From: Ascarosepion bandense
Lineage: Eukaryota; Mollusca; Cephalopoda; Sepiida; Sepiidae
DNA: 64,000 bases
Direction: 5' to 3'
NCBI GenBank assembly: GCA_037127315.1
Contig: JBBBDQ010001123.1
Location: 1,020,001-1,084,000 of the forward strand
The position numbers and the translations under genes were made by a program. The notes beneath the pieces are model-generated. The model had not been told where the DNA came from. It did no database searches and saw only the letters and a list, made by a program, of their open reading frames with translations. Position 1 is the stretch's first letter, and the number at the start of each line of letters is the position of its first letter. Below, one piece after another: positions 1 to 9,929 of the stretch.

Positions 1-224
1 AGAATCCCTGGAAACCCCAGCTTAAGAGATATACAAAAAATTGTCTTATTAAGTACAGCCCACACACTAAGGAAAACTTTATCTATGTAATGCTAGGGAT
101 GATAGGGAAGATAGAAAAACATGAAATGGAGCCATAACAACACGCCACTACCTGCCTTAGGTCTCCCCGCAGACTTGGTTGGTCGTGAGACCAAAGCAGA
201 AATCGAAATATGATGAAAAATGAC
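1..224 (+). mobile_element. Dong/R4-like LINE, 3' end
   Basis: The first 90 bp encode the C-terminus of the same protein found at 42351-42926 (minus), ending LSTAHTLRKTLSM then stop. The 3' UTR that follows (ATGCTAGGGATGATAGGG onward) matches the reverse complement of 42218-42360. The element stops at TGAC (224) and runs into ATAATAATAA, the same TAA-type tail as the larger copy. The body lies upstream of the window. Confidence 0.8.
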
Positions 225-330
225 ATAATAATAACTATATATATAGTTCGCAAATATATGTGTGGACAATGGTTGGAGGTGTAACGTGATGCCTATTGAG
301 GTTGGGTGTCGTGGGTTTCTGTGACATTTC

Positions 331-669
331 TTTCCTTTTTAAAATAGGCATATGCGCAAATGAGATATTTGTGTGGTCGTCGATAACGTTTTTTTTTTCT
401 TCATCCTTCACGAGCGCGTTAATAACAGTAAACGCGTTTAGGAAATTTCATTGCCAATACAAACTGCAAAGACGAACGATCGTTTTGTTCACTTCTTTAC
501 GAGAATATACAAGAGGGACAATCAACGAGTTTATCATACCCTTCCTGGTGGCAAATGCTGCTGTGGGTGGTGCCAGGGTAGGGGTCTGTCCCGCCATAGC
601 CATCGAAACCGTGACATCACCCCCGGTCGGTGGCTGATGAAGACAGGGTATCGAACGTGCTAACACACG

Positions 670-726
<57 letters not shown>

Positions 727-1245
727 TCAGGATGCATTCTGAATAGAAATAAAAATAGTATAATTACTCTGGGACATTCAGTTATTTTTTTTTCCTTTCT
801 AAAATAGGCATCACTGGCCGTGGTTTAAAAAGCGCTTCGCACCGCATTCGAACAACGGTACGCGTCAAGTTGGATTTGGTCGAGATCAAAACAACAAGCG
901 AACAAAATTCGCGCAACATCACGATCTCATATGCGCAAATGAGATGTTTGTGTGGTCGTCTACAACGCTTTTTTTCTTCTTCCCTCACGAGCGCGTTAAT
1001 AACGGCAAACGCGTTTAGGAAATTTCATTGTCCATACAAACTACAAAGATGAACGATCGTTTTCTTTACTTCTTTATGAGAATATATAAGAGGGACAATC
1101 AACAAGTTTATCTTCACACCCTGCCTGGTGGCAAACTCTGCTGGTGGCGCCAGGGGTGGCGTCCCGCCATAGCCACCGAAACCGTGATATCACCCCTGGT
1201 CGGCGGCTGATGAAGACAGGGTATGCCACGTGCTAACACGTTGTA
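331..1245 (+). repeat. Two direct repeats of about 320 bp (349-672 and 929-1245)
   Basis: Both units run from TATGCGCAAATGAGAT through GAGCGCGTTAATAAC to GGCTGATGAAGACAGGGTAT and GTGCTAACAC. They are about 85-90% similar by eye and 580 bp apart. The first ends in (TA)n (671-723). The spacing and the CTGATGA...GTGCTAAC end recall the pseudo-LTR arrangement of Penelope-like elements. No coding capacity is convincing. Confidence 0.6.
671..723. repeat. (TA)n microsatellite
   Basis: Uninterrupted TA dinucleotides at the end of the first direct repeat. Confidence 0.98.
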
Positions 1246-1324
1246 TGTTACAAATTAATGTGGATATAAAGCAGGGGATCAGTTCTACATCATAATCAAT
1301 ATATAAACTGATCCCTTACTTTAT

Positions 1325-1453
1325 GGCCACAGTCCTCCCTCTCTGACTCACTTCCTGACACGCCCTATAACCTGTCACTCTTTCTCATAACTTTCCTCCT
1401 ATGTAACTCCCTACAAAACAGTGGCAATAAAATGCCTTGCTTGGGGCGATATT

Positions 1454-1517
<64 letters not shown>
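1325..1517 (+). mobile_element. CR1/L2/Jockey-like LINE 3' tail plus (TA)n
   Basis: This is the common 3' UTR of the window's second LINE family: GACACGCCCTATAACCTGTC, then AACAGTGGCAATAAAATGCC and CTTGCTTGGGGCGATA, ending in TA repeats (1460-1517). The same tail recurs at 18240, 28200, 30700 and 41500 on the + strand and at 39920 and 52830 on the minus strand. The piece just before it (1270-1320) is a short hairpin, GGGGATCAG...CTGATCCC, like one in the dimeric SINEs. Confidence 0.75.
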
Positions 1518-1519
1518 CA

Positions 1520-1955
1520 ATGTCAATAAATAGATCTGCAAGATCCGATCATTCTGTAAAATCCAGGGTTCCTATGGCAATGTCAAGTGGAAACTAGGAA
1601 TTAGATTCTATCTATTGTTCATTGTTAACAATAAACAATGGATGAAATCTAATTCCGAGGTCAGTTTTTATGGTTTTTCAAATTCAGTTTTTTTACTACT
1701 GTATTTGTTAAAGGGGCTAAATTGTTTAGATTAAAATTTGAATAAAGTAATTATGGTATACTAAGTTATATTGGAGTTATAAAAACCAAATAAGTATTGT
1801 GTGTGTCATTAATTTTAATAAAATAATTCTTATGAAACATTAGAGCATAAATTATAAATGAACATTATAATTAATTAAATTTTAAATTGAAATAATTACG
1901 GAATTTACATAATACTGTAAATTCATTTCTATTTTAAATAAATGAAAATTAAAAA
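1520..1955. other. AT-rich intronic sequence, nothing recognised
   Basis: About 430 bp of AT-rich sequence. A short inverted repeat around 1595-1650 (GAATTAGATTCTATCTATTG against CAATGGATGAAATCTAATTC) is the only structure seen. Confidence 0.5.
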
Positions 1956-1959
1956 AAAT

Positions 1960-2880
1960 AACGAGCCACATAATATCAATAATAAAGAATGTAACTGTAG
2001 GGACGAAAATAAATTCCCACTTGACGGACTTTGTAAAACAGGAGTTATTTACAAAGCCGATGTACATGATGCAGATGGACAAAAAAAATACTTATAATCT
2101 ACAAACGGAATTTTTAAAAACAGAGGGTATAATGGCCGATTTCCATTCAAACTTCTTCTTTTATGTGCCATGTCCTTTCAGGACATAGGCGATCATAGCT
2201 TTCCACATCTCCCTGTCCCTGGTGGAGCTTAGCACGCTTTCTCCTGTTGCGCCAAGCAACCCTCGTTTTGTCATCTACCTGATTAGGTCCTTCAAATGCG
2301 TTATTCGCTGCTTTCCCCGATCTCTTTTTCCCTCTATCTGGCCTGTTAGCATCAGGTTCTCCAAGCCCTCCTTCCTCATTGCATGTCCCAGGAACTTTAG
2401 TTGTCTCTTCCTGATGCTCAGTATTAATTTCCTTTTCGCTTCCTAAAACCTCATCATTGGTTACATGCTCGATCCACGATATTCGCAGCATCCTTCTGTC
2501 GAGCCACATTTCAGTTGCTTCAAGTTTTTCTTTCACCTTCAAAGATATTGTCCAACATTCACTGCCATACTGAAGAACTGACATTACATAGCAATCCAAT
2601 ACTAGAAAACCTTAAAAATGTACCAAACTGGCTAACCACATGTGGAAATTAAAAGAAAATAGCCAAAACCCTGATATAGCATAGAGAATAATACAATTGT
2701 CAGACCTTACAATGGTGGTGACGTTTGCAGACTATGCCAGGAGAAGTTGACCATAATATTATTTCCAGAACAAAACAAATTACTGAATGAAAGATCCGAA
2801 GTGATGTCCAGTTGTAATCACACGAGAAAATATATTTTAGGATCATACAAACCTAGATGAAGGAGTTTAAAATCCGTCAA
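1960..2880 (+). mobile_element. Penelope-like element, GIY-YIG region, split by a LINE
   Basis: The left part (1960-2146) reads ECNCRDENKFPLDGLCKTG then VIYKADV, the zinc-binding start and first strand of the GIY-YIG nuclease of PLEs. The right part (2606-2880) continues HMWKLKENSQNPDIA and, after frameshifts, a C-x-L-C-Q-E-E-type motif with NKLLNERSEV. The two halves are parted by an RTE LINE fragment on the opposite strand (2147-2605). Stops and frameshifts show it is dead. Confidence 0.65.
2147..2605 (-). mobile_element. RTE-like LINE, 3' end and RT C-terminus
   Basis: The minus strand encodes the protein's C-terminal part (MDCYVMSVLQYGSECWTIS, then RRMLRISWIEHV) with one frameshift, and ends in the family's 3' terminus (reverse complement of TATGTGCCATGTCCTTTCAG). 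It is 5'-truncated and sits inside a PLE, so it is the younger insertion. Confidence 0.8.
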
Positions 2881-3059
2881 AACTCCTCCTTAATTTTGAA
2901 AATGTCAGCTGTTTTAAACCTCCAGTCGCGCCTTCGTAAAAATTCTTGTTGTATGTTTGAAAACATTGAAAAATCTGTTATAAATCGAAAAGATACCGAA
3001 AGGTTGAAACCAATGTTTTTTAAATAACTAGTTTCCACCTTTGAATTTTGAAAATTTTC

Positions 3060-3062
<3 letters not shown>

Positions 3063-3091
<29 letters not shown>

Positions 3092-3175
3092 TCCATTTTT
3101 AAACGAGTTATTTCGCAACCCAGGTTTCTACCATCAGTGGTGTGTTCAGGCGATTATTAATAACTGATTTTACCT
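3063..3175. repeat. (TA)n followed by PLE-associated end sequence
   Basis: After TA repeats comes AAACGAGTTATTTCGCAACC, a GGTTTCTACCAT segment and AATAACTGATTTTACC. The same block follows TA repeats at 8160-8200 and 52227-52300, so it is an interspersed family end. It adjoins PLE coding remnants. Confidence 0.5.
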
Positions 3176-3179
3176 TTTA

Positions 3180-3540
3180 CGTTTTGTTTTTTTTTAAGAA
3201 CGCTCTAGTAAAGGTGTTTTATTTGAACGTTCACGTGGCAGGGAATTTATGAACGCGCAATGTTTAAATTAAAACGGATTATGATGTTTTCATCCATGGT
3301 TGTATGAATCTAAGAGGTATTTCTTAGTGTGGATGCATTTAGTCATAATTTATGTTCTTTCATTTAACAGTTCGTCTTTATTTGGGTATGTCATAAATTC
3401 TAATTTTTCTTCTTGGCACAGTCTACATATTTGTCCACCGTTGATTGAGCACTCTGGAAGAATGGTAGACTTTAAAATAACAGTAGCTACTCTAGCATAT
3501 ACACATCGTTCATTCAGTAATGAATTAGAAGACTCTTAGC
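3180..3540 (-). mobile_element. Penelope-like element C-terminal fragment
   Basis: On the minus strand the sequence encodes CSINGGQICRLCQEEKLEF then YPNKDELLNERT and KKYLLDSYNHG. This cysteine-containing block lies C-terminal to GIY-YIG in PLE proteins. A paralogous block is at 22960-23165 (minus). Stops interrupt it. Confidence 0.6.
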
Positions 3541-3716
3541 TACTGTAGTATGTTTACATGGTATATCACACCCTAAAAGTCTGCCTCCTACTACCGAGCG
3601 CCCATAGCTCAAAAGTAAAATCGCCGACTGATGTCAGTTCGGTCGGGTTTCAATCGGATGTCTAACCAAACTGATGAGTTGTAATACAGTGAAACAGATC
3701 TGTTAGCGGATGACTA

Positions 3717-3851
3717 CTTGTGTTGACATAAAACTTTGCTAGGCAACGATAACAGTTACCAAAAATAGCAAATGCAGTTCGTAAATTTGTAATGCGGTTC
3801 TATGACGTCACACTGTTATCGTTGCCTAGCAAAGTTTTATGCCAACACAAG
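3717..3851. repeat. 39-bp inverted repeat
   Basis: Arms 3717-3755 and 3813-3851 are reverse complements with one mismatch (core CTTTGCTAGGCAACGATAAC), separated by 57 nt. The right arm is followed by the start of a PLE copy; a diverged version of the right arm occurs before the matching PLE start at 7560-7590. Confidence 0.8.
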
Positions 3852-3904
3852 ATAAAATCTTTGCTGATGTCGGATGTTTTTATGTTAATGTCCATGTAAC
3901 CTCT

Positions 3905-4115
3905 CTGAAGATGGCTCATGTGAGCCGAAAGCTTAGAACCAACTTAACAAAGGATTATCCAAATGTTGGACAATTTTTGTCTTTATTTTCACCGTAAATT
4001 AAAGCCAAAACACGATGTTTAGAACGGCTCATGATTAAACATAATAGACATTCAATGTCTCTTATATTTAACAGTATATGTTTAGAAAATTATCTGCTGC
4101 CTCGATACACTAAAT
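3905..4115 (+). mobile_element. Penelope-like element, N-terminal start
   Basis: ATGGCTCATGTGAGCCGAAA opens a frame MAHVSRKLRTNL...YPNVG...FLSLFSP with a stop, continuing RCLERLMIKHNRHSMSLIFN. The same start occurs at 7650. Only the first 70 or so codons remain. Confidence 0.55.
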
Positions 4116-4119
4116 ATAT

Positions 4120-4560
4120 ATATATAGATAGATATCAAAGGTCCTCATCTACCAACTTCACACATGATTCACATGTGTCATATCTAATATTGTCGCGATG
4201 AATGTGATAGATTTAATAAATACCTTTAATATCTATATGTTATTTTTTCATCGTTTTCCTTGTTCATCAAGCACTGTATTGAATCGGTAACCTTGATTTG
4301 TTTTTTGTTTTTTTTTTTTAAATGGTGGTGACTGGCCGCTTATGTCCGAGTATATCTGTCTACTAGGTTAGTGAATCCTTGTTGCTCAGGAACCACCTTT
4401 GCATTATACTCAAATTAATTAATTGGACCTTAGTTACACTTTCTTGAAGAGAGCGCGTTACCGTGAGAGATCAATAGTATGAACATGGCCAGTACGTTTA
4501 AGCCCTCGGTCACGATGACTTGTGATGTTGTGCTACCACAACCATCAACGCCTTCCAAAT
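4120..4560. other. Intronic sequence, nothing recognised
   Basis: AT-rich sequence with no coding pattern or repeat match that I could see. Confidence 0.4.
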
Positions 4561-4562
4561 AG

Positions 4563-5030
4563 TTCTTCTTCTATGTGCCCTGTCCCTTCAGGACGTAGGC
4601 TATCATGGTTCTCCACGTTTCTCTATCCCTTGTATGCCTACGATATTAATCTTCAGTCTGTCCATCTCCTGCTTGACATTCTCTAGTTGTCCACAGTTGT
4701 TAAATGTCCTGACATTCCATGTCCCAAAAGTGATTTTTTTCTTTGTTGCGCACAGTCGCAGGGTAACGGTCTAGAGACACCTGTTGTTCATGTCGCTCTT
4801 TCCCGGACGAGGGACAAATTTTGGAGTAAAATGTCCCCTTTACGCCGTTCCAATTCCAATCACCAGATCTGGGTTAAACTGTCATGTGGTTTGCAGACAC
4901 TTTTCAATGGTGCCACCCGATGGCTTCGCCTTTTTCAGGAGGATAACATCAACAAGTGACCTTCCTCATAAATCGACTATAATGATATTTGAACCCAGGT
5001 CTCATGGTAAAAAAAGAACGTTCTTTTATC
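4563..5030 (-). mobile_element. RTE-like LINE deletion derivative (5' end joined to 3' end)
   Basis: Read on the minus strand: a tRNA-like B box (GGGTTCAAAT, near 4995), then 5' leader, then the start of the apurinic-type endonuclease (GTWNVRTFNNCGQLENVKQE, then MDRLKINIVGI at about 4725-4635), then directly the LINE 3' terminus at 4633-4563. The remaining endonuclease, the RT and the C-terminus are missing. The tRNA-like leader also occurs alone at 30960-31095 (minus). Confidence 0.7.
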
Positions 5031-5058
5031 ATATATATATATATATATGTATGTAATG

Positions 5059-5447
5059 AATTATTTTGAACATTATTTTTACCGATACTCGTATTTAAGT
5101 AGATATTCTGTTTTTAATTAAACAGTATTTTATATTTATATCTACCGGCCTGATTATTTTACGATAAATTTTATTGCGAAAATGTGTGCTATCGAGCAGG
5201 ATTCGAACCTGCGACCCCTATTTACATAGGGGAAGCTACCATTTGATCTGGTACTGTCTTAACCACTCGACCATGAATAGCCTCTTGATCAGACGAGGTT
5301 CGAATCCTGCTGGATAGCACACATTTTCGCAATAAAATTTATCATAAAATAATCAGGCCGGTAGATATAATTATAAAATACTGTTTAATTAAAAACAGAA
5401 TATCTACTTAAATACGAGTATCGGTAAAAATAATGTTCAAAATAATT
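5059..5447. mobile_element. Foldback element with arms of about 150 bp and a tRNA-like core
   Basis: The left arm (5059-5214) and right arm (5296-5447) are near-perfect reverse complements, running from AATTATTTTGAACATT inward to the T-arm of a tRNA-like sequence. The core between them is the rest of that tRNA-like sequence. The same family makes the larger foldback at 51506-52155. Outer flanks include GTTAATTTCCGTAATATA, also shared. There is no transposase. Confidence 0.8.
5188..5281 (-). tRNA. Class II tRNA-like sequence (Ser/Leu type), likely pseudogene
   Basis: The minus strand reads GCTATTC at the 5' side and CGATAGC at the 3' side (6 of 7 acceptor pairs), an A box TGGTCGAGTGGTTAAG, an anticodon stem ACCA/TGGT with loop GATCAAA (apparent anticodon TCA), a long variable arm CCCCTATGTAAATAGGGG, and a T-arm GCAGGTTCGAATCCTGC. 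The long variable arm puts it in the Ser/Leu class. TCA is not a normal Ser or Leu anticodon, and the copy lies in a foldback element, so I treat it as tRNA-derived rather than a working tRNA. Confidence 0.6.
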
Positions 5448-5491
5448 AATTACAAATTGTCGGTTGTTTCGTTAAAATTCGTTAATTTCCG

Positions 5492-5494
<3 letters not shown>

Positions 5495-5549
<55 letters not shown>
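5495..5549. repeat. (TA)n microsatellite
   Basis: TA dinucleotides directly beside the foldback element. Confidence 0.98.
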
Positions 5550-5552
<3 letters not shown>

Positions 5553-5817
5553 TTCTATAGTAGTAGGAGGTATGTGGCTTGACCACTGGGTTAGTAGTGG
5601 TAGGTAGTAGGGAAAAGTAACTGCTTGGCCAAATTTTTTAAAAATCTTATTGTGACTAAATGGAAGAATTAGATAATTATTGCAATTTATATTTATTTCT
5701 ATGATGACATATACTAATGATCTCTCTATGTTTATTCAGAAGTACATTCTGATACTGAAATTTCAAAAGTTAAAATTTTTTTGTTAAACACAGATTACAT
5801 CTGTCTCTTAAGCTATT

Positions 5818-7356
5818 AGGGGTCCTAATGAGGATGGACCGGAAATATTAAAGTGTGAAGTGGAATCTGCAATAGCCAAACCGAATAGGAACAAAGCAGC
5901 TGGACCAGACGACATAGCCATAGAGCTGTTGATAGCCCTGGAAGAATTTGGTATACAGAAAATTACAGAAATAATAAATGAAATTTATAATAGTGGTGGA
6001 ATACCAGATGACCTCAGCAAGTCTATCTTCATAGCACTACCTAAGAAGCCAGAAGCAAAAGAGTGCGAACTCCACAGAACCATCAGTTTAATGAGCCATA
6101 TAACAAAAGTGATCGTCCGAATCCTGATGAATAGAGCGAGAAGCAGAATCAGGTCAGAGATAGGACAAGAACAGTGCGGTTTCGTCCAAGACACTGGAAC
6201 AAGGAATGCCATATTTATGATTAGGATGCTCTTTGAAAAGGCAATACAAATGAAGAAGGGCTTATATCTGTGCTTCATTGATTATGCGAAGGCGTTTGAC
6301 AAAATACGCCATAAAAATTGATGGAGATGCTCGGCAGCTTTAACATATTTGAGAAAGACTTAAGAGTAATCAAGAATTTTTACTGGCAGCAAACCGCTTG
6401 TATACAGACAGGTAATGAATTCAGCAGATATGCAAATATAGAAAGAGGCGTAAGACAAGGATGTGTCTTTTCACCGGATCTGTTCAACTTGTACAGCGAG
6501 AATATTTTGAGGACCCTAGAAGTTATGCTTGGATTTGTCATCGGAGGCCACAATTTAAACAACCTAAGGTACGTAGATGATCCAGTGCTGATGACAGATA
6601 CAGAAAGGAAACTACAAGACCTCCTACAGAAGGTAGCTGAAGAGAGTGATAAGAAAGGACTACAAATGAACTGCAAGAAAACCGAATGCATAGTCATCAT
6701 TAAAAAAGAGCAGCTCAATATGCTAAATACAGGTCAGGGATACTAGAATCAAACAGGTACAAAAATTTAAATACCTGGGAAGTGTTCTAACAGAAGACGG
6801 AAAGTGCGACACAGAGATCTGAAGGCAAATTGGCATGGCGAAGGAAGCATTTCAGAAGTTGAGTAAAGTATTAAGAAACAGAACAATTTCGCTAGAAACA
6901 AAGACAAGAGTACTGGGTTGCCAGTTTTTCAATATGGCAGTGAATGCTGGACAATATAATCAAAGATGAAGGAAAAACTTGAAGCAACTGAAATGTGGTT
7001 CTACAGAAGGATGCTGTGAATATCATAAATCGAGCATGTGAGCAATGATGAGGTCTTAGAAATGATGGAAACGAAAAGGAAATTAATACTGAGCATCAGA
7101 AAGAGACAGCTGAAGTTCCTGGGACATGCAATGAGGAAGGAGGGCTTGGAGAACCTGTTATTAACAGGCCAGATACAGGGAAAAAGAGACAGGGAAAAGC
7201 AATGGATAACATATTTGAAGGACCTAATCAGGTAGATGATGGAACGAATGTTGCATGGTGTAACAGAAGAAGACGTGCTAAGCTCCACCAGGGATAGGGA
7301 GACATGGAAATCCATGATCGCCTACGTCCTAAAGTGATAGGGCACATACAATAAGA
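5818..7356 (+). mobile_element. RTE-like LINE with most of the reverse transcriptase
   Basis: The segment opens GPNEDGPEILKCEVESAIAK, then NKAAGPDDIAIELL (RT finger motif), CFIDYAKAFDKIRH (motif A with catalytic D), GVRQGCVFSPDLFNLY (motif B) and NLRYVDDPVLMTD (motif C; the YxDD pair is present). A thumb/C-terminal part follows (SNDEVLEMMETKRKL, LKFLGHAMRKEGLENL). A frameshift near 6317, further frameshifts after 6740 and stops break it. The endonuclease is missing, so it is 5'-truncated. It ends in the family 3' terminus, then (TA)n at 7360-7414. Confidence 0.85.

Positions 7357-7359
<3 letters not shown>

Positions 7360-7414
<55 letters not shown>
7360..7414. repeat. (TA)n tail of the LINE
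   Basis: TA repeats begin directly after the LINE 3' end (AATAAGAAGATATATA). Confidence 0.97.
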
Positions 7415-7417
<3 letters not shown>

Positions 7418-7479
7418 CAACTTTAAATCCGGACATAACATATTACATTGCATTTGACTACATGGTTTTGTTGTCATTT

Positions 7480-7822
7480 CGCGCTATCCCGCGGTGTGAC
7501 GTCATAAAACCGCATCGCAAATTTAAGAACTGCGTTTATTATTTTTGGTCACTAATGCCGTTGCCAAGCGGAGTTTTATGTCAACACAAAATAAGATCGT
7601 CGGTGATGGTGGGTGTTATAATTTTTCAGTCTAAACAACATCATTGAAGATGGCTCATGTGAGCCGAAAGCTTAGAAGAAAATCAATAAATAATTATCCA
7701 AATGTTGGAGAATTTTTCTCTTTATTTTCAACTGAAATTAAAGCCAAAATACGACGTTTAGAACGACTCATGATTAAACATAATAGACATTCATTGACTC
7801 TTATATTTAACAGCATATGTTT

Positions 7823-7869
<47 letters not shown>

Positions 7870-8060
7870 CTCTAAACGTTATATTTAGTGAATACACGTA
7901 TCACTGTATTTTAAACAGTAAGTTTACGGGGGTTTTGGGGGATTTTTTTTGCAAATGTTTTGAGTTCTAAAGCATAGTGTGCCTGATGGTGGTCTCTCTT
8001 GTAAGGAGAATGTAGGCTCGAACCTTGTTTAAACTAATAAGTAATAATCTAGTATTATAA
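7480..8060 (+). mobile_element. Penelope-like element, N-terminal start and flank
   Basis: Leader sequence (GTGACGTCATAAAACCGCAT ... GGAGTTTTATGTCAACACAA) resembles 3780-3850. ATGGCTCATGTGAGCCGAAA opens MAHVSRKLRRKSINNYPNVG, then EFFSLFSTEIKAKIRRLERL and IKHNRHSLTLIFNS until TA repeats at 7826-7866. Beyond these, 7868-8060 holds CCTGATGGTGGTCTC...GGCTCGAACC, possibly a decayed PLE end. Confidence 0.55.
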
Positions 8061-8074
8061 ATAAAATCTGTTAA

Positions 8075-8081
<7 letters not shown>

Positions 8082-8159
<78 letters not shown>
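8082..8159. repeat. (CA)n and (TA)n microsatellites
   Basis: CA repeats (8082-8119) pass into TA repeats (8121-8159), followed by the end block also seen at 3091 and 52227. Confidence 0.95.
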
Positions 8160-8161
<2 letters not shown>

Positions 8162-8299
8162 CATTTTTAAACGTGTTATTTCGCTACCTTGGTTTTATAT
8201 ATATATATATATATGATGGAATATAGTTTTTTCAATGTGTGCTATATTTATGGGTTAGAGTGCTCAGTATCAGGGATAGAGCGAATGTAAATATAAAGA

Positions 8300-8385
8300 T
8301 GGACACTGAAGTCAACCCCTAGAGGCGACTGACGATTGTGTTAAGTAAGAAACATTGTCGCCTCTGGGTGTTAACTTCAATGTCC
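8300..8385. repeat. Imperfect inverted repeat of about 29 bp
   Basis: Arms 8300-8329 (TGGACACTGAAGTCAACCCC...GGCGAC) and 8358-8385 (GTCGCCTCTGGGTGTTAACT...) pair with three or four mismatches around a 28-nt loop. Confidence 0.7.
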
Positions 8386-8477
8386 ACAATGACGCAGTGA
8401 TCGATGGTTTACCGATATATATTTTTAGTTATGTCTGAATATCTACTCACACACATACACAGACACACACGCACAGA

Positions 8478-8636
8478 GCTTACGGCCACAACATGTTAAA
8501 ATACTCGTTCGATCACTGAAGTTAAGCAACGGGTGTAATGGATAATGGTGTAATGGATAATGGTTCGGAATTGTCAATCAGAAAGCGTAGTTCTAATATC
8601 CGTTGGGTTTATTATATCCACTTACTTGGGATAGGT
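8478..8636 (+). mobile_element. 5S-tRNA composite SINE (short, old copy)
   Basis: Bases 8478-8531 (GCTTACGGCCACAACATGTT ... GATCACTGAAGTTAAGCAAC) are the 5' half of a 5S rRNA sequence. They join directly to a decayed tRNA-type head (GTGTAATGGATAATGGTTCG) and SINE body (CACTTACTTGGGATAGGTAT). Two fuller copies with the same module order are at 19843-20093 and 50090-50457. Confidence 0.65.
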
Positions 8637-8646
8637 ATGGGTCGTG

Positions 8647-8957
8647 TATGTGCGTTGTGGTACAATGGATATCGGCTCGAAACGAGAAACCGGGGAGCCG
8701 AGTTCGAATTCCAGTTGAATCCATTGTATTCACTTACGCGCAAATACCCTTGGGAAAGGTATTAATCCGTCTTTTCCCTCCAGTTATGGGTTAAATAGCG
8801 GGACAGATTGGGTTCTATAGCCTTGGTCGGCAACCAGTCTACCGCAGAAAGCAATGGCAACCTACTGCGGGATAATTCTTCTGCCCAGTCAGTCATGTCT
8901 CTTTCGAGACATGATCGCCCAAGCGTGTATCACGTATGGTACTTAACTAACTGACTG
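8647..8957 (+). mobile_element. tRNA-derived SINE
   Basis: A member of the window's main SINE family, about 305 bp: tRNA-type head (TGCGTTGTGG...GTTCGAATTCC), body (CACTTACGCGCAAATACCCT, GGACAGATTGGGTTCTATAG, GCAATGGCAACCTACTGCGG) and tail (GTCTCTTTCGAGACATGATC ... CTTAACTGACTG). It is flanked by a 10-bp target duplication, ATGGGTCGTG, at 8637-8646 and 8958-8967. It resembles the octopus SINEs described by others; I could not align it to them. Confidence 0.92.
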
Positions 8958-8967
8958 ATGGGTCGTG

Positions 8968-9400
8968 GACCCGGTTAAAGGTCCAGCAAGAATAACGCAG
9001 AACAACCAAAAACGGAAATAACGAATATATATTAAACACGGCAAAATACAATACTTAGAACTTTGTTAGTAGAACGCTAATACGGTTTAGTGAGTAATAC
9101 TATAATTCAACCCTCGAACTGGGACTCGTAATGGTCGTTATGGTAGCAGTGTTCGTAGACCGACTCTCAGCAGAGTTCAGGGCGTTCTCCTTAGGCTACT
9201 TCCTGGCTACTCACGAGCTATCTACACAGGTTATTTCCTCGGGATATCTACTCACACCTCTTGTGAGCGGAGGTATGTGGAATGGTTGGAAGAGTTCATT
9301 CCGTTTTGGGTGATGCCGCCATGACAGTATGTATCAAAGAAAATCAGATTTTTTCTATACAAATCTATTTGTATCACTTTTTTTATTATCAATTTTGCAG
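8968..9400. other. Intronic sequence, nothing recognised
   Basis: About 430 bp with no clear coding signal before the integrin acceptor. Its compositional look, with short repeated GGTAACT-like words, resembles 54040-54440, but I could not establish a family. Confidence 0.35.
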
Positions 9401-9532
9401 GACAGCTAATGCGACTAAAACGTTTATAGCCGTGAATGCTAGTACTGAGAGTCAAGTGGAACCAATGTATTTGACGAATACTGTGAATTTAACTATAAAA
9501 GTTTACCAAGAATTCGACTTGGAGTTGGACGC
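9401..9532 (+). CDS. Integrin alpha exon a (calf region)
   Basis: The acceptor is a T-rich tract ending TTTTGCAG and the donor is GTGAGT, a strong match. The exon starts with the last base of a split codon and ends with GC, completed by A from the next exon to give Ala. It encodes residues 1-43 and part of 44 of the visible chain, including VNLTIKVYQEFDLEL, a beta-strand pattern seen where calf-1 passes into calf-2. Possible N-glycosylation sites are NAT, NAS and NLT. No preceding exon is recognisable in the 9.4 kb upstream. Confidence 0.88.
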
Positions 9533-9929
9533 GTGAGTATTTTATTTCCTTCTAGAACACATATCGAATGTAAAATTTTGTTTCTGTGTTAGCATTTCAT
9601 CAGCATCAGGTGACATTTACTGGAAATAAACCAAATGCCAGTTAAAATTATAATATTCTGAAGTCTAAATGAAGAAGTGGCTTATGTTTTTTAGCTTACT
9701 ACGCAACAACTGTAAACCTCAGATTGAAAAATTAAAAAAAAACAAAAACAAGAATTATTCATGTTTCGTAAATGCAGATGATATCTCTGAGGTACCTACA
9801 AGTCAGCGAGTCACTCACATTTAAGGCGATCGGAAATACAATATAAAGGGCCTCGCTCTGGGAGAATTTGCTATTTATTCTAGTAAATATAAATTCTTTT
9901 ATTTTATGGTGGGTTAACAGAAAAATCCA

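Noticed and set aside
3300..3539. A small membrane protein on the + strand
   Set aside because: The minus strand encodes a recognisable Penelope C-terminal block, so the plus frame is a shadow.
5188..5281. A functional serine or suppressor tRNA gene
   Set aside because: One acceptor mismatch, a non-standard anticodon and location in a foldback element present in several copies favour a tRNA-derived repeat.
9131..9313. An extra integrin exon upstream of 9401
   Set aside because: The frame does not resemble alpha-chain sequence and no AG/GT pair gives the phase needed to enter exon a.
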